NCBI GenBank assembly: GCA_023430705.1
Contig: JAEYZJ010000311.1
Location: 1 to 16,386 of the forward strand
Reading direction: 5' to 3'
From: Pseudomonadota bacterium
GTDB taxonomy: Bacteria; Pseudomonadota; Alphaproteobacteria; Rhizobiales; Devosiaceae
Length of the DNA: 16,386 nucleotides
Part shown: one piece after another, positions 1 through 7,376 of the stretch
How positions within the stretch are numbered: position 1 is the first letter of the stretch
How the letters are laid out: each line of letters begins with the position of its first letter
Notes under the pieces: generated by a model
The model's input: the letters and a program-made list of their open reading frames with translations, nothing else
Database searches by the model: none
Told to the model about the DNA's origin: nothing
Program-made: the position numbers and the translations under genes

Positions 1-64
1 GGTCTCGGGAGGGCCTCTGAGGTACGTACAGCAATGTGCCGCCCAGGCGGCGAGGGAGGAACCT

Positions 65-1021
65 ATGAAGTCTATCATCAGCCTGGCGGCCATGCTGGCC
101 GCCGGTGTCGTGTTGTCGACTGGCGCCATCGCCCAGGACAAGCAACAACTGGCCTTCGTCGTGAACGCATCCTCGGACTTCTGGAAGCTGGCCGAGGCCG
201 GCGTGAAGAAGGCTCAGGGCGAGTTGCCCAACTACGAGCTGCAGTTCAAGTATCCCGCGCAGGGAACCGCCGCGCTGCAGAACGCCCTGATGGACGACCT
301 GGTCGCGGCCGGAACCGACGCCATCATGATCTCGTCCGCCGATCCGAAGAACTCGATCGACGCGTTCAACCGCATTGCGGCGCAGGTGCCGCTGTTCACC
401 ACCGACTCGGACGCGCCGGCGTCGAACCGCATTGCCTATCTCGGCTCCTCCAACACCCTCGCCGGAGTCCAGGCCGGTGAGGAAATGGTCAAGGCCATGG
501 CCGGCAAGGAAGGCAAGTGCATGGGCTTTGTCGGCTTCCTCGGTGCCGACAACGCCGTCGAACGCATCGCCGGCTTCCGGCAGGCGATCGAGGGCAAGGG
601 CATCGAACTGGTGGACGTGCGCGGCGACGACGTGGACTTCACCAAGGCCCGCACCAATGTCGACGACGTGCTCGTCGCCAACCCCGAGATCAACTGCATG
701 GTCGGGTTCTATTCCTACAACCCGCCCAAGATTTACGAAGCCCTGCAGGCCGCCGGCAAGCTGGGCCAGATCACGGTGGTCGCCTTCGACGAGGACCCGG
801 TCACGCTCGGTGCGGTGAAGGAAGGCTCGTTCGCCTCCACCGTCGTGCAGCAGCCGTTCGAATGGGGCTACCAGGGCATGAAGCTGATGGCCGCCTATCT
901 CGAGGGCGACAAGTCGGGCATTCCCGAGGACGGGCTGATCATCGTTCCGACCAAGGTGATCAACAAGGACAATGTCGATGAGTTCTCGGCCGACCTGAAG
1001 GCCAAGATCAGCGGCGGTTGA
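65..1021 (+). CDS. Sugar ABC transporter, periplasmic substrate-binding protein
   Basis: A 318-residue binding protein of the ribose-binding (Peripla_BP_4, RbsB/RhaS-like) family that captures a carbohydrate in the periplasm and delivers it to the membrane complex encoded downstream. The N-terminus is a clear signal peptide: K2, a hydrophobic stretch at residues 4-20, then A21-I22-A23 before Q24, a good signal peptidase I site. The mature part shows the two-lobe fold pattern, starting with the strand LAFVVNASSDFW and ending with the family-typical FDEDP and QQPFEWGYQGM segments. The ATG is preceded by GGAGGA at 55-60, four bases away. A small inverted repeat, GCCGC/GCGGC at 38-51, lies just before that site. 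The ATPase and permease genes follow on the same strand. The ligand cannot be read from sequence; the nearby rhamnonate dehydratase makes L-rhamnose or a similar sugar plausible. No promoter is visible in the 64 upstream bases. Confidence 0.93.
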   Translation: MKSIISLAAMLAAGVVLSTGAIAQDKQQLAFVVNASSDFWKLAEAGVKKAQGELPNYELQFKYPAQGTAALQNALMDDLVAAGTDAIMISSADPKNSIDAFNRIAAQVPLFTTDSDAPASNRIAYLGSSNTLAGVQAGEEMVKAMAGKEGKCMGFVGFLGADNAVERIAGFRQAIEGKGIELVDVRGDDVDFTKARTNVDDVLVANPEINCMVGFYSYNPPKIYEALQAAGKLGQITVVAFDEDPVTLGAVKEGSFASTVVQQPFEWGYQGMKLMAAYLEGDKSGIPEDGLIIVPTKVINKDNVDEFSADLKAKISGG

Positions 1022-1030
1022 TCCTCCCTG

Positions 1031-1065
1031 GCGGGCGGCGCCGACCCACGGGCGGCGCCGTCCGC
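1031..1065 (+). promoter_or_regulatory. Intercistronic stem-loop after the binding-protein gene
   Basis: GCGGGCGGCGCCG (1031-1043) pairs with CGGCGCCGTCCGC (1053-1065) to give a 13-bp stem with one G-U pair and a 9-base loop, starting about ten bases after the binding-protein stop codon. No T-run follows, so it is not a classic rho-independent terminator. In ABC operons such hairpins commonly shield the binding-protein mRNA end from exonucleases and so raise its level above that of the membrane genes. That role here is inferred. Confidence 0.6.
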
Positions 1066-1080
1066 TCCCTGTCCTGAAGG

Positions 1081-1099
1081 TCCGCCCCGGGCGGGCGGA
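1081..1099 (+). promoter_or_regulatory. Second intercistronic stem-loop
   Basis: TCCGCCC (1081-1087) and GGGCGGA (1093-1099) form a perfect 7-bp stem around a 5-base loop, followed by AAAATT. It sits 20 bases before the ATPase start codon and could attenuate transcription or limit ribosome access to the ATPase gene. It is weaker than the 1031-1065 stem-loop. Confidence 0.4.
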
Positions 1100-1119
1100 A
1101 AATTGTGGGGTAGTCACTG

Positions 1120-2652
1120 ATGCCTGATGGCGGTGGCGGAGAGGCCGCGCGCCCATTCCTGCGCCTGGCCGGCGTGCGCAAGACCTATCCCGGGGTCGTG
1201 GCGCTGGCCGGCTTCGACATGACCGTGGCGCCCAGTGAGGTGATCGGTATCGTCGGCGAGAACGGGGCCGGAAAGTCGACGCTGATGAAGATCCTCGGCG
1301 GCGTCACCAAGCCGGACAGCGGCACCGTGGAGATCGACGGCGTCCCCTATGACGGGCTTACCGTCGGCGGCTCGATGAAGGCGGGGATCGCCTTCGTGCA
1401 TCAGGAACTGAACCTCTTCGACAACCTCGACGTCGCAGCCAACGTCTATATCGGCAGGGAACCCCGCATCGGCGGTGTCCTGGTCGACGAAAAGAAGATG
1501 CGCGCCAACGTGGCGCCTTACCTTCAACGCCTCGGCGCCAACTTCGCGCCCGACACTCCGGTCTCCCGCCTGTCGCTCGCGCAGCAGCAGATGGTCGAGA
1601 TCGCCAAGGCCCTGTCGGTCAACGCGCGCCTCGTCATCCTCGATGAGCCGACCTCCTCGCTGCCGTTGTCGGAGACCGAGAAGCTCCTCGAGGTCATTGC
1701 GGGTCTCAAGGCCGAAGGCATCGCGGTCATCTTCATTTCGCACCGGCTCGCCGAAGTCGAGGCGGCCTGCGACCGCGTCATCGTGCTGCGCGACGGCGTG
1801 CTTGTCGGAACGCTCGAGAGGGCCGAGATCTCGCATGACCGGTTGGTCAAGCTGATGATCGGCCGCGACCTGAAGGTTGCCTACTCTGCGCCCAAGGCCA
1901 AACCGGGAGCGGCCGTGCTCAGCGCGCGCGGCATCCGCACCGCGACCTATCCCACCCACGATGTGGACCTGGACCTCCATTCCGGTGAGATTCTCGGTCT
2001 CGCCGGCCTCGTGGGTTCGGGCCGCACGGAACTTGCCCGCGTCCTCTTCGGCGTCGACCGGAGCCAGGCCGGCTCCATCGTGCTCTCGGGCCGGCCCCTC
2101 GTGCTGAGGACTGCCTCCGACGCGGTCGCCAACGGCATCTTCCTTGTTCCGGAGGACCGCAAGGGCGCCGGCATACTGCTGGACCTGGCCATCGCCGAGA
2201 ACATCTCCCTTCCCAATCTCGACGCCTATGCCACGGGCGGGCTCGTCGTGCCGGCCCGCGAGCGCGACCAGGCCGAACAGAGCAAGCGCGAGCTCGGCAT
2301 CAAGGCTCCGACCGTGCTCACCCGCACCGGCAGCCTGTCGGGCGGCAACCAGCAGAAGGTGGTGCTGGCCAAGTGGCTGGCCATGAAGCCCAGGGTGCTG
2401 ATCTTCGATGAGCCGACGCGCGGCATCGATGTGGGGGCCAAGGCCGAGATCTACCGGCTGATGCGTGGCCTCGCCGATTCCGGCGTCGCAGTACTGATGA
2501 TCTCTTCCGACATGGAGGAAGTGATCGGCGTCTCCGATCGCATCGCCGTGATGCACGAGGGACAGATCTCGGGCCTGCTCGAGCGCGCCGATTTCACCGA
2601 GGAGAACGTGCTGACGCTGGCCATCGGCAAGCCGCTGCGAAGGGCGGGATAG
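1120..2652 (+). CDS. Sugar ABC transporter ATPase (fused double nucleotide-binding domains)
   Basis: A 510-residue cytoplasmic ATPase of the RbsA/MglA/RhaT class, which energises sugar import as two ABC domains in one chain. Domain 1 has an intact Walker A (GENGAGKS, 46-53), a Q-loop (HQELNLFD, about 94-101), a degenerate signature (LSLAQQQ, 151-157), Walker B LVILDE (171-176) and the switch His in FISHR (208). Domain 2 has the altered P-loop GLVGSGRTE (297-305), lacking the Lys-Ser/Thr pair, a canonical signature LSGGN (406-410) and Walker B VLIFDE (426-431). This asymmetric arrangement, with an altered second P-loop, is normal for the family. Length is standard (about 500). The start follows GGGG at 1107-1110, a weak ribosome site, which agrees with lower expression than the binding protein. 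The permease gene begins 26 bases after the stop. Confidence 0.95.
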   Translation: MPDGGGGEAARPFLRLAGVRKTYPGVVALAGFDMTVAPSEVIGIVGENGAGKSTLMKILGGVTKPDSGTVEIDGVPYDGLTVGGSMKAGIAFVHQELNLFDNLDVAANVYIGREPRIGGVLVDEKKMRANVAPYLQRLGANFAPDTPVSRLSLAQQQMVEIAKALSVNARLVILDEPTSSLPLSETEKLLEVIAGLKAEGIAVIFISHRLAEVEAACDRVIVLRDGVLVGTLERAEISHDRLVKLMIGRDLKVAYSAPKAKPGAAVLSARGIRTATYPTHDVDLDLHSGEILGLAGLVGSGRTELARVLFGVDRSQAGSIVLSGRPLVLRTASDAVANGIFLVPEDRKGAGILLDLAIAENISLPNLDAYATGGLVVPARERDQAEQSKRELGIKAPTVLTRTGSLSGGNQQKVVLAKWLAMKPRVLIFDEPTRGIDVGAKAEIYRLMRGLADSGVAVLMISSDMEEVIGVSDRIAVMHEGQISGLLERADFTEENVLTLAIGKPLRRAG

Positions 2653-2678
2653 GGGCAAAATGATCAGGAAAGCATTGC

Positions 2679-3689
2679 ATGAATAAGAAGGACTTGGGCC
2701 TTCTGGTCCTCATCGTCGTCGTCGGCATCGGCGTCTATCTGCGTAACCCGGCCTTTCTGGGCCCGCAGAACCTCGCCAACACGGCGAACCTGATCGGGCT
2801 GTTCGGGCTGTTCTCCATCGCCCAGGGCTTCGTCATCATTACCGGCGGCATCGACCTCAGCGCGGGCTCGATGATTGCGTTGCTCGGCGTGCTGTTCGTC
2901 GACCTCGTCGGCAACAAGGGCGTGCCCTGGCCGATTGCCTTTGCCATCGTGATGGTGCTCGGGCTTGTGCTCGGACTGATCCACGGCCTGTTGATCACCA
3001 AGCTCAAGCTGCAACCGTTCGTGGTGACGCTGTGCGGCCTGCTGATCTATCGCGGCGTTGCGCGCGGCTACACCGCCGACGCCACCGCGGGCTTTCCGTT
3101 TGGCTCGGAGTATCCCGGCCTCGACTTCTTCGTCGCGCGCATTGCCGGCGTTCCAGTATCGGTCTATCTGCTCGCGGTCGTCGCCATCATCGCCTGGTTC
3201 ACGCTGCACCGCTCGGTGTTCGGCCGCTACCTGTTCGCTATCGGCAAGAACGAGGAAGCGGCGCGCTTCTCCGGCATCCGCACCGATGTCGTGATCACCT
3301 CCGCCTATGTCATCTGCGCCGGCCTCACGGCGCTCGCCGCGGTCTTCTTCGCCATGTATACGCGCTCGGTCCAGCCCAGTTCGCAGGGCAACTTCTACGA
3401 GCTCTACGCCATCGCGGCCGCCGTTCTCGGCGGGTTCTCGCTGCGCGGAGGCGAAGGTTCGATCGTCGGCGTCATCCTGGGCACCATCCTGCTGCAGGAG
3501 TTGCAGAACCTCGTGAACCTCCTCGGCATCCCCTCTTCGCTCAACTTCGCGGTAATGGGCGGCGTCATCCTGATCGGCGTGATCGTCGACCAGCAATGGG
3601 GGGTGTTCCGAACGCGGCGGCGTATCGCCGAGGCCGCACGGGAACCTGACCCACCGGTCGCCCCGGCACCGAACGCCGAGCTGCGGTAG
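2679..3689 (+). CDS. Sugar ABC transporter permease
   Basis: A 336-residue integral membrane protein of the BPD_transp_2 family (RbsC/RhaP-like). It forms the transmembrane channel of the importer, probably as a homodimer because only one permease gene is present. Hydrophobic segments run through most of the chain, beginning at residues 6-20. The family signature GGIDLSAGS is at 56-64, and the cytoplasmic coupling segment that meets the ATPase lies around 100-118 (LGLIHGLLITKLKLQPF). The C-terminus is a short charged, Pro-rich cytoplasmic tail. The ATG is preceded by AGGA at 2666-2669, nine bases away. It is the third gene of the transporter operon; a strong stem-loop follows 18 bases after the stop. 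Many rhamnose-type importers have two different permeases, so the single gene suggests a ribose-type arrangement. Confidence 0.94.
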   Translation: MNKKDLGLLVLIVVVGIGVYLRNPAFLGPQNLANTANLIGLFGLFSIAQGFVIITGGIDLSAGSMIALLGVLFVDLVGNKGVPWPIAFAIVMVLGLVLGLIHGLLITKLKLQPFVVTLCGLLIYRGVARGYTADATAGFPFGSEYPGLDFFVARIAGVPVSVYLLAVVAIIAWFTLHRSVFGRYLFAIGKNEEAARFSGIRTDVVITSAYVICAGLTALAAVFFAMYTRSVQPSSQGNFYELYAIAAAVLGGFSLRGGEGSIVGVILGTILLQELQNLVNLLGIPSSLNFAVMGGVILIGVIVDQQWGVFRTRRRIAEAAREPDPPVAPAPNAELR

Positions 3690-3707
3690 CGATCGATGGA
3701 GCTCTCA

Positions 3708-3731
3708 GTCGCCCCGGCCCGCCGGGGTGAC
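3708..3731 (+). terminator. Stem-loop at the end of the transporter operon
   Basis: GTCGCCCCGG (3708-3717) pairs with CCGGGGTGAC (3722-3731) in a 10-bp stem with one G-U pair and a four-base loop, 18 bases after the permease stop. No T-run follows, so termination may be factor-dependent, or the hairpin may simply define the processed 3' end. Confidence 0.5.
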
Positions 3732-3785
3732 GCTGGCGCACCGCCGGGGAACAGCTTTCTCCGATCCCGCCCGGGCACGGGGGTC

Positions 3786-3804
3786 CGATTTCTCGACAAA
3801 ATCG
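3786..3804. promoter_or_regulatory. Perfect inverted repeat upstream of the 73-residue gene
   Basis: CGATTT (3786-3791) and AAATCG (3799-3804) are a perfect 6-bp inverted repeat with a 7-base spacer. It is AT-richer than its surroundings and lies 45 bases before the start codon of the small gene. The size and symmetry fit an operator for a dimeric regulator, possibly the neighbouring Rrf2 protein, but nothing in the sequence proves binding. A possible -10 (TAGACT, 3806-3811) follows directly; no convincing -35 was found. Confidence 0.3.
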
Positions 3805-3848
3805 CTAGACTATGTACTCTTCCCCCGTGCCTATCAAAGGAGGGCGAT

Positions 3849-4070
3849 ATGGAGCCTGCTGTTTTCGGCATCTTCGAACCGGCTCGGTTTTCTCGAGCCG
3901 TGCCGGCGGCTGCGGGAGGACAGAAGCCATTCTTCTCCAGCGACGCGGTGCTTCGCCGCGAAGAGCGCGATGTCGCCATCCTGACCGGCAAGTTGCCGCC
4001 CGAGGAGCAGGAGCATCGCTATACGCCGGAGGTGCGGCTTGCCAGCTGGCTCGCCCTGATGGGCCTATGA
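3849..4070 (+). CDS. Small protein of unknown function (73 aa)
   Basis: I do not recognise this protein. The start is chosen because AAAGGAGGG ends five bases before the ATG at 3849, the strongest ribosome binding site in this part of the window. Longer upstream starts (such as 3696) have none and run through a stem-loop. The product begins MEPAVFGIFEP, has an Ala/Gly-rich stretch at about 20-25, then a charged middle (LRREERD, PPEEQEHRY) and a hydrophobic C-terminus ending SWLALMGL. There is no signal peptide, no cysteine and no clear membrane helix. It lies downstream of the sugar transporter, separated by a stem-loop and an inverted repeat, and converges on the Rrf2 regulator with 39 bases between stops. 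A role linked to that regulator is possible but is only inference from position. Confidence 0.6.
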   Translation: MEPAVFGIFEPARFSRAVPAAAGGQKPFFSSDAVLRREERDVAILTGKLPPEEQEHRYTPEVRLASWLALMGL

Positions 4071-4109
4071 GATAACTGCGACCACAACAGTCGCCCGATC
4101 GCCTACGCC

Positions 4110-4556
4110 TTAGGCCAGTTGCAGCTCGATGGGCAGCACCCCGCCCTCGGCGTCGCGCATCTGGGCCAGAGTCGTATGGTCGAGCACTTCGGCGATAGCG
4201 TTCCGGACGTTCAGCATCATCTGCCGGACCTGGCAGGTTGCGACGTCGCAGTCGTCGCAGGGGTGGTAGCGTGTGTGGCTGGCGCAGGGGATTGGCGCCA
4301 GCGGCCCGTCGAGCACCCTGATGATCGAGCCGACCGTGATGTCCTCGGGAAGCCGGGCCAGCCGATAGCCGCCGCCCTTGCCCTTGCGGCTCTGCACGAG
4401 GCCGGCGTTCCTTAGGTCGCCCAGGATGGCGTCGAGGAACTTCTTGGGGATGTTGTTGATCTCGGCGACATCGGCCACCAGCGCCAGCTGACCCGGCGGC
4501 AACTGGGCGAGATGGACCAGAGCCTTGAGACCGTACTTTCCTTTGGCAGTTAGCAT
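4110..4556 (-). CDS. Rrf2-family transcriptional regulator
   Basis: A 148-residue winged-helix regulator of the Rrf2/IscR/NsrR family. The N-terminus MLTAKGKYGLKALVHLA is the family's standard opening, which fixes the start at 4556 rather than the ATG 39 bases upstream (4595). The recognition helix region (IPKKFLDAILGDLRNAGLV, 36-54) and the wing (SRKGKGGGYRLAR, 56-68) are intact. Four cysteines, C91, C100, C103 and C108, are clustered where IscR and NsrR bind an iron-sulfur cluster. Their spacing, C-x8-C-x2-C-x4-C, differs from the three-Cys pattern of IscR and NsrR, so sensing of iron-sulfur status, redox or nitric oxide is inferred, not shown. The gene is divergent from the rhamnonate dehydratase (220-bp gap) and convergent with the 73-residue gene. 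Targets are unknown. Confidence 0.9.
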   Translation of the reverse strand: MLTAKGKYGLKALVHLAQLPPGQLALVADVAEINNIPKKFLDAILGDLRNAGLVQSRKGKGGGYRLARLPEDITVGSIIRVLDGPLAPIPCASHTRYHPCDDCDVATCQVRQMMLNVRNAIAEVLDHTTLAQMRDAEGGVLPIELQLA

Positions 4557-4775
4557 CGGCGGAAGATTTCCCAGGCGGCAGGCCCGCCCCGACATGTAAA
4601 ATCTGGCGATCTACCATACAAGCGATGTTTCGCCTGAGCGCTGACGAGTGCATGGACGCGTTTTCCCGGAAGCAATGCCCCTCCGAAAGGGGGAGTGACC
4701 GAGAGACCGCGGCTGCTTGCCAAAACGGGATGGGGCGGGCATCAAAAACGGCGACGAAACCATCAGGCTTGCACC
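4557..4775. other. Divergent intergenic region between rrf2 and rhmD
   Basis: This 219-base stretch must hold the promoters of both flanking genes. On the minus strand TTGTAT (about 4617-4622) with ATTTTAC downstream could be a weak promoter for the Rrf2 gene, but the spacing is not ideal. On the plus strand I see no confident promoter for rhmD. A short stem, CCTCC-GAAA-GGGGG (one G-U pair, GNRA-type loop), lies near 4680. No FixK-type palindrome is present. Confidence 0.35.
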
Positions 4776-5978
4776 ATGCCGGAACCTATCCCTGCCACGA
4801 GTTCCGCTTTCCGCATCAAGGACGTCCGCGCCTACAACGTGAAGCCCTCCGAGAAGGCCGGCACCTACTTCAAGCCCGGTGAGAGCCGGCACTGGCTGGT
4901 CGATACGCTGATCTCGAACCCCATGTCGGGCTATGCGCGCTATCGCGAGAAGCGCTCGAGCTGGGGCATCGGCGTGCTCGGCGCGATCGTGGTCGAGATC
5001 GAGACCGAGGACGGTACTGTGGGTGTCGCCACCGGTTCGGGCGGCGCCCCCGCTGCCTGGATGATCAGGCATCACTTCGCCCGCTTCCTCGTCGGCGAGG
5101 ACGCGCGCAAGACCAACATGCTGTGGGACCAGCTCTACCGCTCGTCCCTGCCCTATGGCCGCAAGGGCCTGCCGATCATGGCAATCAGCGCCGTCGACCT
5201 CGCGCTGTGGGACCTGATCGGCAAGGTCCGGGGCGAGCCCGTCTACAACCTCATCGGCGGCATGGCGCGCGACGAGATCACCTTCTACTGCACCGGCCCC
5301 GAGCCCGGGGCAATCAAGGCACTCGGCTTCTGGGGCGCCAAGGTGCCGCTGCCGCACAGCCATTTCGACGGTGAGGAAGGCCTGCGTGCCAATGTCGAGT
5401 TCCTGACGCGCCACCGCGAAACGGTCGGGCCGGATTTCCCGCTGATGGTCGACTGCTACATGTCGCTGACCGTCGACTACGCAATCCGGCTGGCCGAAGC
5501 CTGCAAGCCGCTCGCCATCCACTGGTGGGAGGAGGTGCTCTCGCCCGACGATGTCGAGGGCTTCCGCGCCATCAAGCACGCCCATCCGACCCTGCGCTGG
5601 ACCACCGGCGAGCATGAATACACCCGCTTCGGCTTCCGCCGCCTGATCGAGGAACGCACGCTCGACATCGTCCAGCCCGACGTGATGTGGGTAGGCGGCC
5701 TCACCGAACTGCTGCGGATCGGCGCCCATGCCTCGGCCTACGACATCCCCGTCGTGCCGCATGGCAGCGGGCCCTACTCCTACCATTTCATTGCCAGCCA
5801 GACAGGCCCGGCCTTCTGCGAGTACGTGGCGGCGAGTCCCGACGGCAGATCGATCAGCCCGGTCTTCGGCGACCTCTTCGAGGGTGAACAGGTGCCGGTC
5901 AACGGCAGACTGAAGCTCTCCCACGCACCGGGCTTCGGCATGACGCTCGCCGACAGGGATTCGCTCGAGCCGGCATAA
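4776..5978 (+). CDS. rhmD: L-rhamnonate dehydratase (enolase superfamily)
   Basis: A 400-residue Mg-dependent sugar acid dehydratase of the mandelate racemase branch. RhmD removes water from L-rhamnonate to give 2-keto-3-deoxy-L-rhamnonate in the non-phosphorylating L-rhamnose pathway. The three metal ligands are D226 (MVDCYMS), E252 (HWWEE) and E279 (TTGEH), followed by H280; the catalytic His-Asp pair is H329 (VVPHGS) and D302 (QPDVMW). This layout and the text around it match characterised enterobacterial RhmD, including the N-terminal capping segment with GESRHW and SWGIGVLGAIVVEIE. Length matches (about 400). The start at 4776 has AGG eight bases upstream and precedes the conserved domain. 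A longer start at 4695 would only add a basic, unconserved stretch. Activity on other acids such as L-lyxonate or L-mannonate is possible. The kinase, aldolase or dehydrogenase partners are not in the window. Confidence 0.88.
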   Translation: MPEPIPATSSAFRIKDVRAYNVKPSEKAGTYFKPGESRHWLVDTLISNPMSGYARYREKRSSWGIGVLGAIVVEIETEDGTVGVATGSGGAPAAWMIRHHFARFLVGEDARKTNMLWDQLYRSSLPYGRKGLPIMAISAVDLALWDLIGKVRGEPVYNLIGGMARDEITFYCTGPEPGAIKALGFWGAKVPLPHSHFDGEEGLRANVEFLTRHRETVGPDFPLMVDCYMSLTVDYAIRLAEACKPLAIHWWEEVLSPDDVEGFRAIKHAHPTLRWTTGEHEYTRFGFRRLIEERTLDIVQPDVMWVGGLTELLRIGAHASAYDIPVVPHGSGPYSYHFIASQTGPAFCEYVAASPDGRSISPVFGDLFEGEQVPVNGRLKLSHAPGFGMTLADRDSLEPA

Positions 5979-6020
5979 GCCGATTGTGAGGCGGCGCGGC
6001 AGCCGCTACATCGTTCGACG

Positions 6021-7376
6021 ATGAAACGGCCTTCCTCGACACCGAGCGACCGACGCTCCCTCGCAATTGCCGCAGGCGTCGCCGCGTCGCTCATTGTGGC
6101 GGCGGGGATGGCGCTGGCGCCCGAACCCGTGCTGTCGCAGACGCTGCGCACGCTGTTCGCACTCGTTTTCGCCCTGCTCGGCATCGGCGGCGTCTACTGG
6201 CTGTTCCGCGACCGACAGGCGTTGCGCGAGCGGCTGGCGACACTCGAGGGGAGCTTTGGAGAGAAGGAGGCGCATCTCCAGTCGATACTCGACACCGTGC
6301 TCGACGCGACGGTGGTGATCGACGCCGAGGGCGTCGTGCTCTCCTTCAACGCCTCGGCGGTGCGCCAGTTTGGCTATACGCCGGAAGAGGCCGTTGGCCG
6401 CAATGTCAGCATGTTGATGCCTGCGCCTTATCGTGAGCAACACGACAACTACCTCGGCCGTTACCTCCAGACCGGCGAAAGGCGGATCATCGGCGTCGAC
6501 CGCGTCGTCGTCGGCCGGCGCAAGGACGGTTCCACCTTCCCCATGAAGCTCGCGGTCGGCGAGATGCGCCAGGGCGACCGCATCTATTTCACCGGCTTCA
6601 TCCGCGACCTGACCGAGCGCGAGGAAAGCCAGGCCATGCTCGACCAGGCCCGCAGCGAACTGGCGCGGCTGGCTCGGCTGAACGAACTGGGCGAGATGGC
6701 CTCGACACTGGCGCACGAGCTGAACCAGCCGCTTTCGGCCATCGCCAACTACGTGCAGGGCTGCCGCCGCATGCTCGACCGGCTCGAGGACGACGTTGCC
6801 GGCCGCATGCGCGGCGCGCTCGACGAAACGGCCAAGCAGGCCCTGCGCGCCGGCGACATCATCCGGCACCTGCGCGAGTTCGTCACCCGCGGCGAGACCG
6901 ACAAGGGTTCCGAGGACATCAACCACCTGGTCGAGGAAGCCGGTGCCCTGGCGCTGGTCGGCTCGCGGGAGCGGGGCATCAAGTCATTCTTCCATTTCGG
7001 CACCGAGACCAGCATGGTCGTCGCCGACCGTGTGCAGATCCAGCAGGTGCTGATCAACCTGATGCGCAACGCCATCGAGGCCATGCGTGACAGTGAGGAA
7101 AAGCAGCTGATAGTGCGCACGAGCCACGTATCGCCCGAAATGCTGCAGGTCGAGGTCGAGGACACCGGCACCGGCATATCGGACGAGATCGCGCCGCAGC
7201 TCTTCCAGCCATTCGTCACCACCAAGGCCAATGGTATGGGCGTCGGCCTGTCGATCTCGCGGCGCATAATCGAATCTCACGGAGGGGAACTGACGGTGCG
7301 CACCAATCCCGCGGGCGGCGCCACCTTCGTGTTCACCCTACCCATCGCCACGGAGGCCCTGGTTGAGTACAGCTGA
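6021..7376 (+). CDS. fixL: Oxygen-sensing heme-PAS histidine kinase FixL
   Basis: A 451-residue sensor kinase. Two membrane helices (about 13-33 and 41-62) anchor it; then comes a heme-binding PAS domain (about 80-200), a dimerisation/phosphoacceptor domain and an ATPase domain. H141 (in REQHDNY) is the predicted proximal heme ligand. R147 and R161, six and twenty residues later, correspond to Bradyrhizobium FixL R206 and R220, which control oxygen signalling. H232 (AHELNQPL) is the phosphorylated histidine. The N box (N350), DTGTG (381-385), FQPF (395-398) and GMGVGL (405-410) complete the kinase. Oxygen on the heme is known to switch the kinase off in this family. The start has no clear ribosome site. 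rhmD ends 42 bases upstream, so either the promoter lies inside rhmD or there is read-through. fixJ overlaps its 3' end by 14 bases. Confidence 0.95.
   Translation: MKRPSSTPSDRRSLAIAAGVAASLIVAAGMALAPEPVLSQTLRTLFALVFALLGIGGVYWLFRDRQALRERLATLEGSFGEKEAHLQSILDTVLDATVVIDAEGVVLSFNASAVRQFGYTPEEAVGRNVSMLMPAPYREQHDNYLGRYLQTGERRIIGVDRVVVGRRKDGSTFPMKLAVGEMRQGDRIYFTGFIRDLTEREESQAMLDQARSELARLARLNELGEMASTLAHELNQPLSAIANYVQGCRRMLDRLEDDVAGRMRGALDETAKQALRAGDIIRHLREFVTRGETDKGSEDINHLVEEAGALALVGSRERGIKSFFHFGTETSMVVADRVQIQQVLINLMRNAIEAMRDSEEKQLIVRTSHVSPEMLQVEVEDTGTGISDEIAPQLFQPFVTTKANGMGVGLSISRRIIESHGGELTVRTNPAGGATFVFTLPIATEALVEYS

Noticed and set aside
34..480. Open frame starting at 34, overlapping the binding-protein gene
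   Set aside because: It is Arg/Gly-rich text in a shifted frame with no ribosome site; the binding protein in the other frame has a signal peptide and a clear family match.
4078..4115. Terminator between the 73-residue gene and the Rrf2 gene
   Set aside because: Two 5-bp stems (4078-4094 and 4101-4115) were found, but they are too weak and have no T-run to call confidently.
4695..4775. Extending rhmD to the ATG at 4695
   Set aside because: It adds a basic, low-complexity stretch absent from the family, and the internal ATG at 4776 has a suitable ribosome site.
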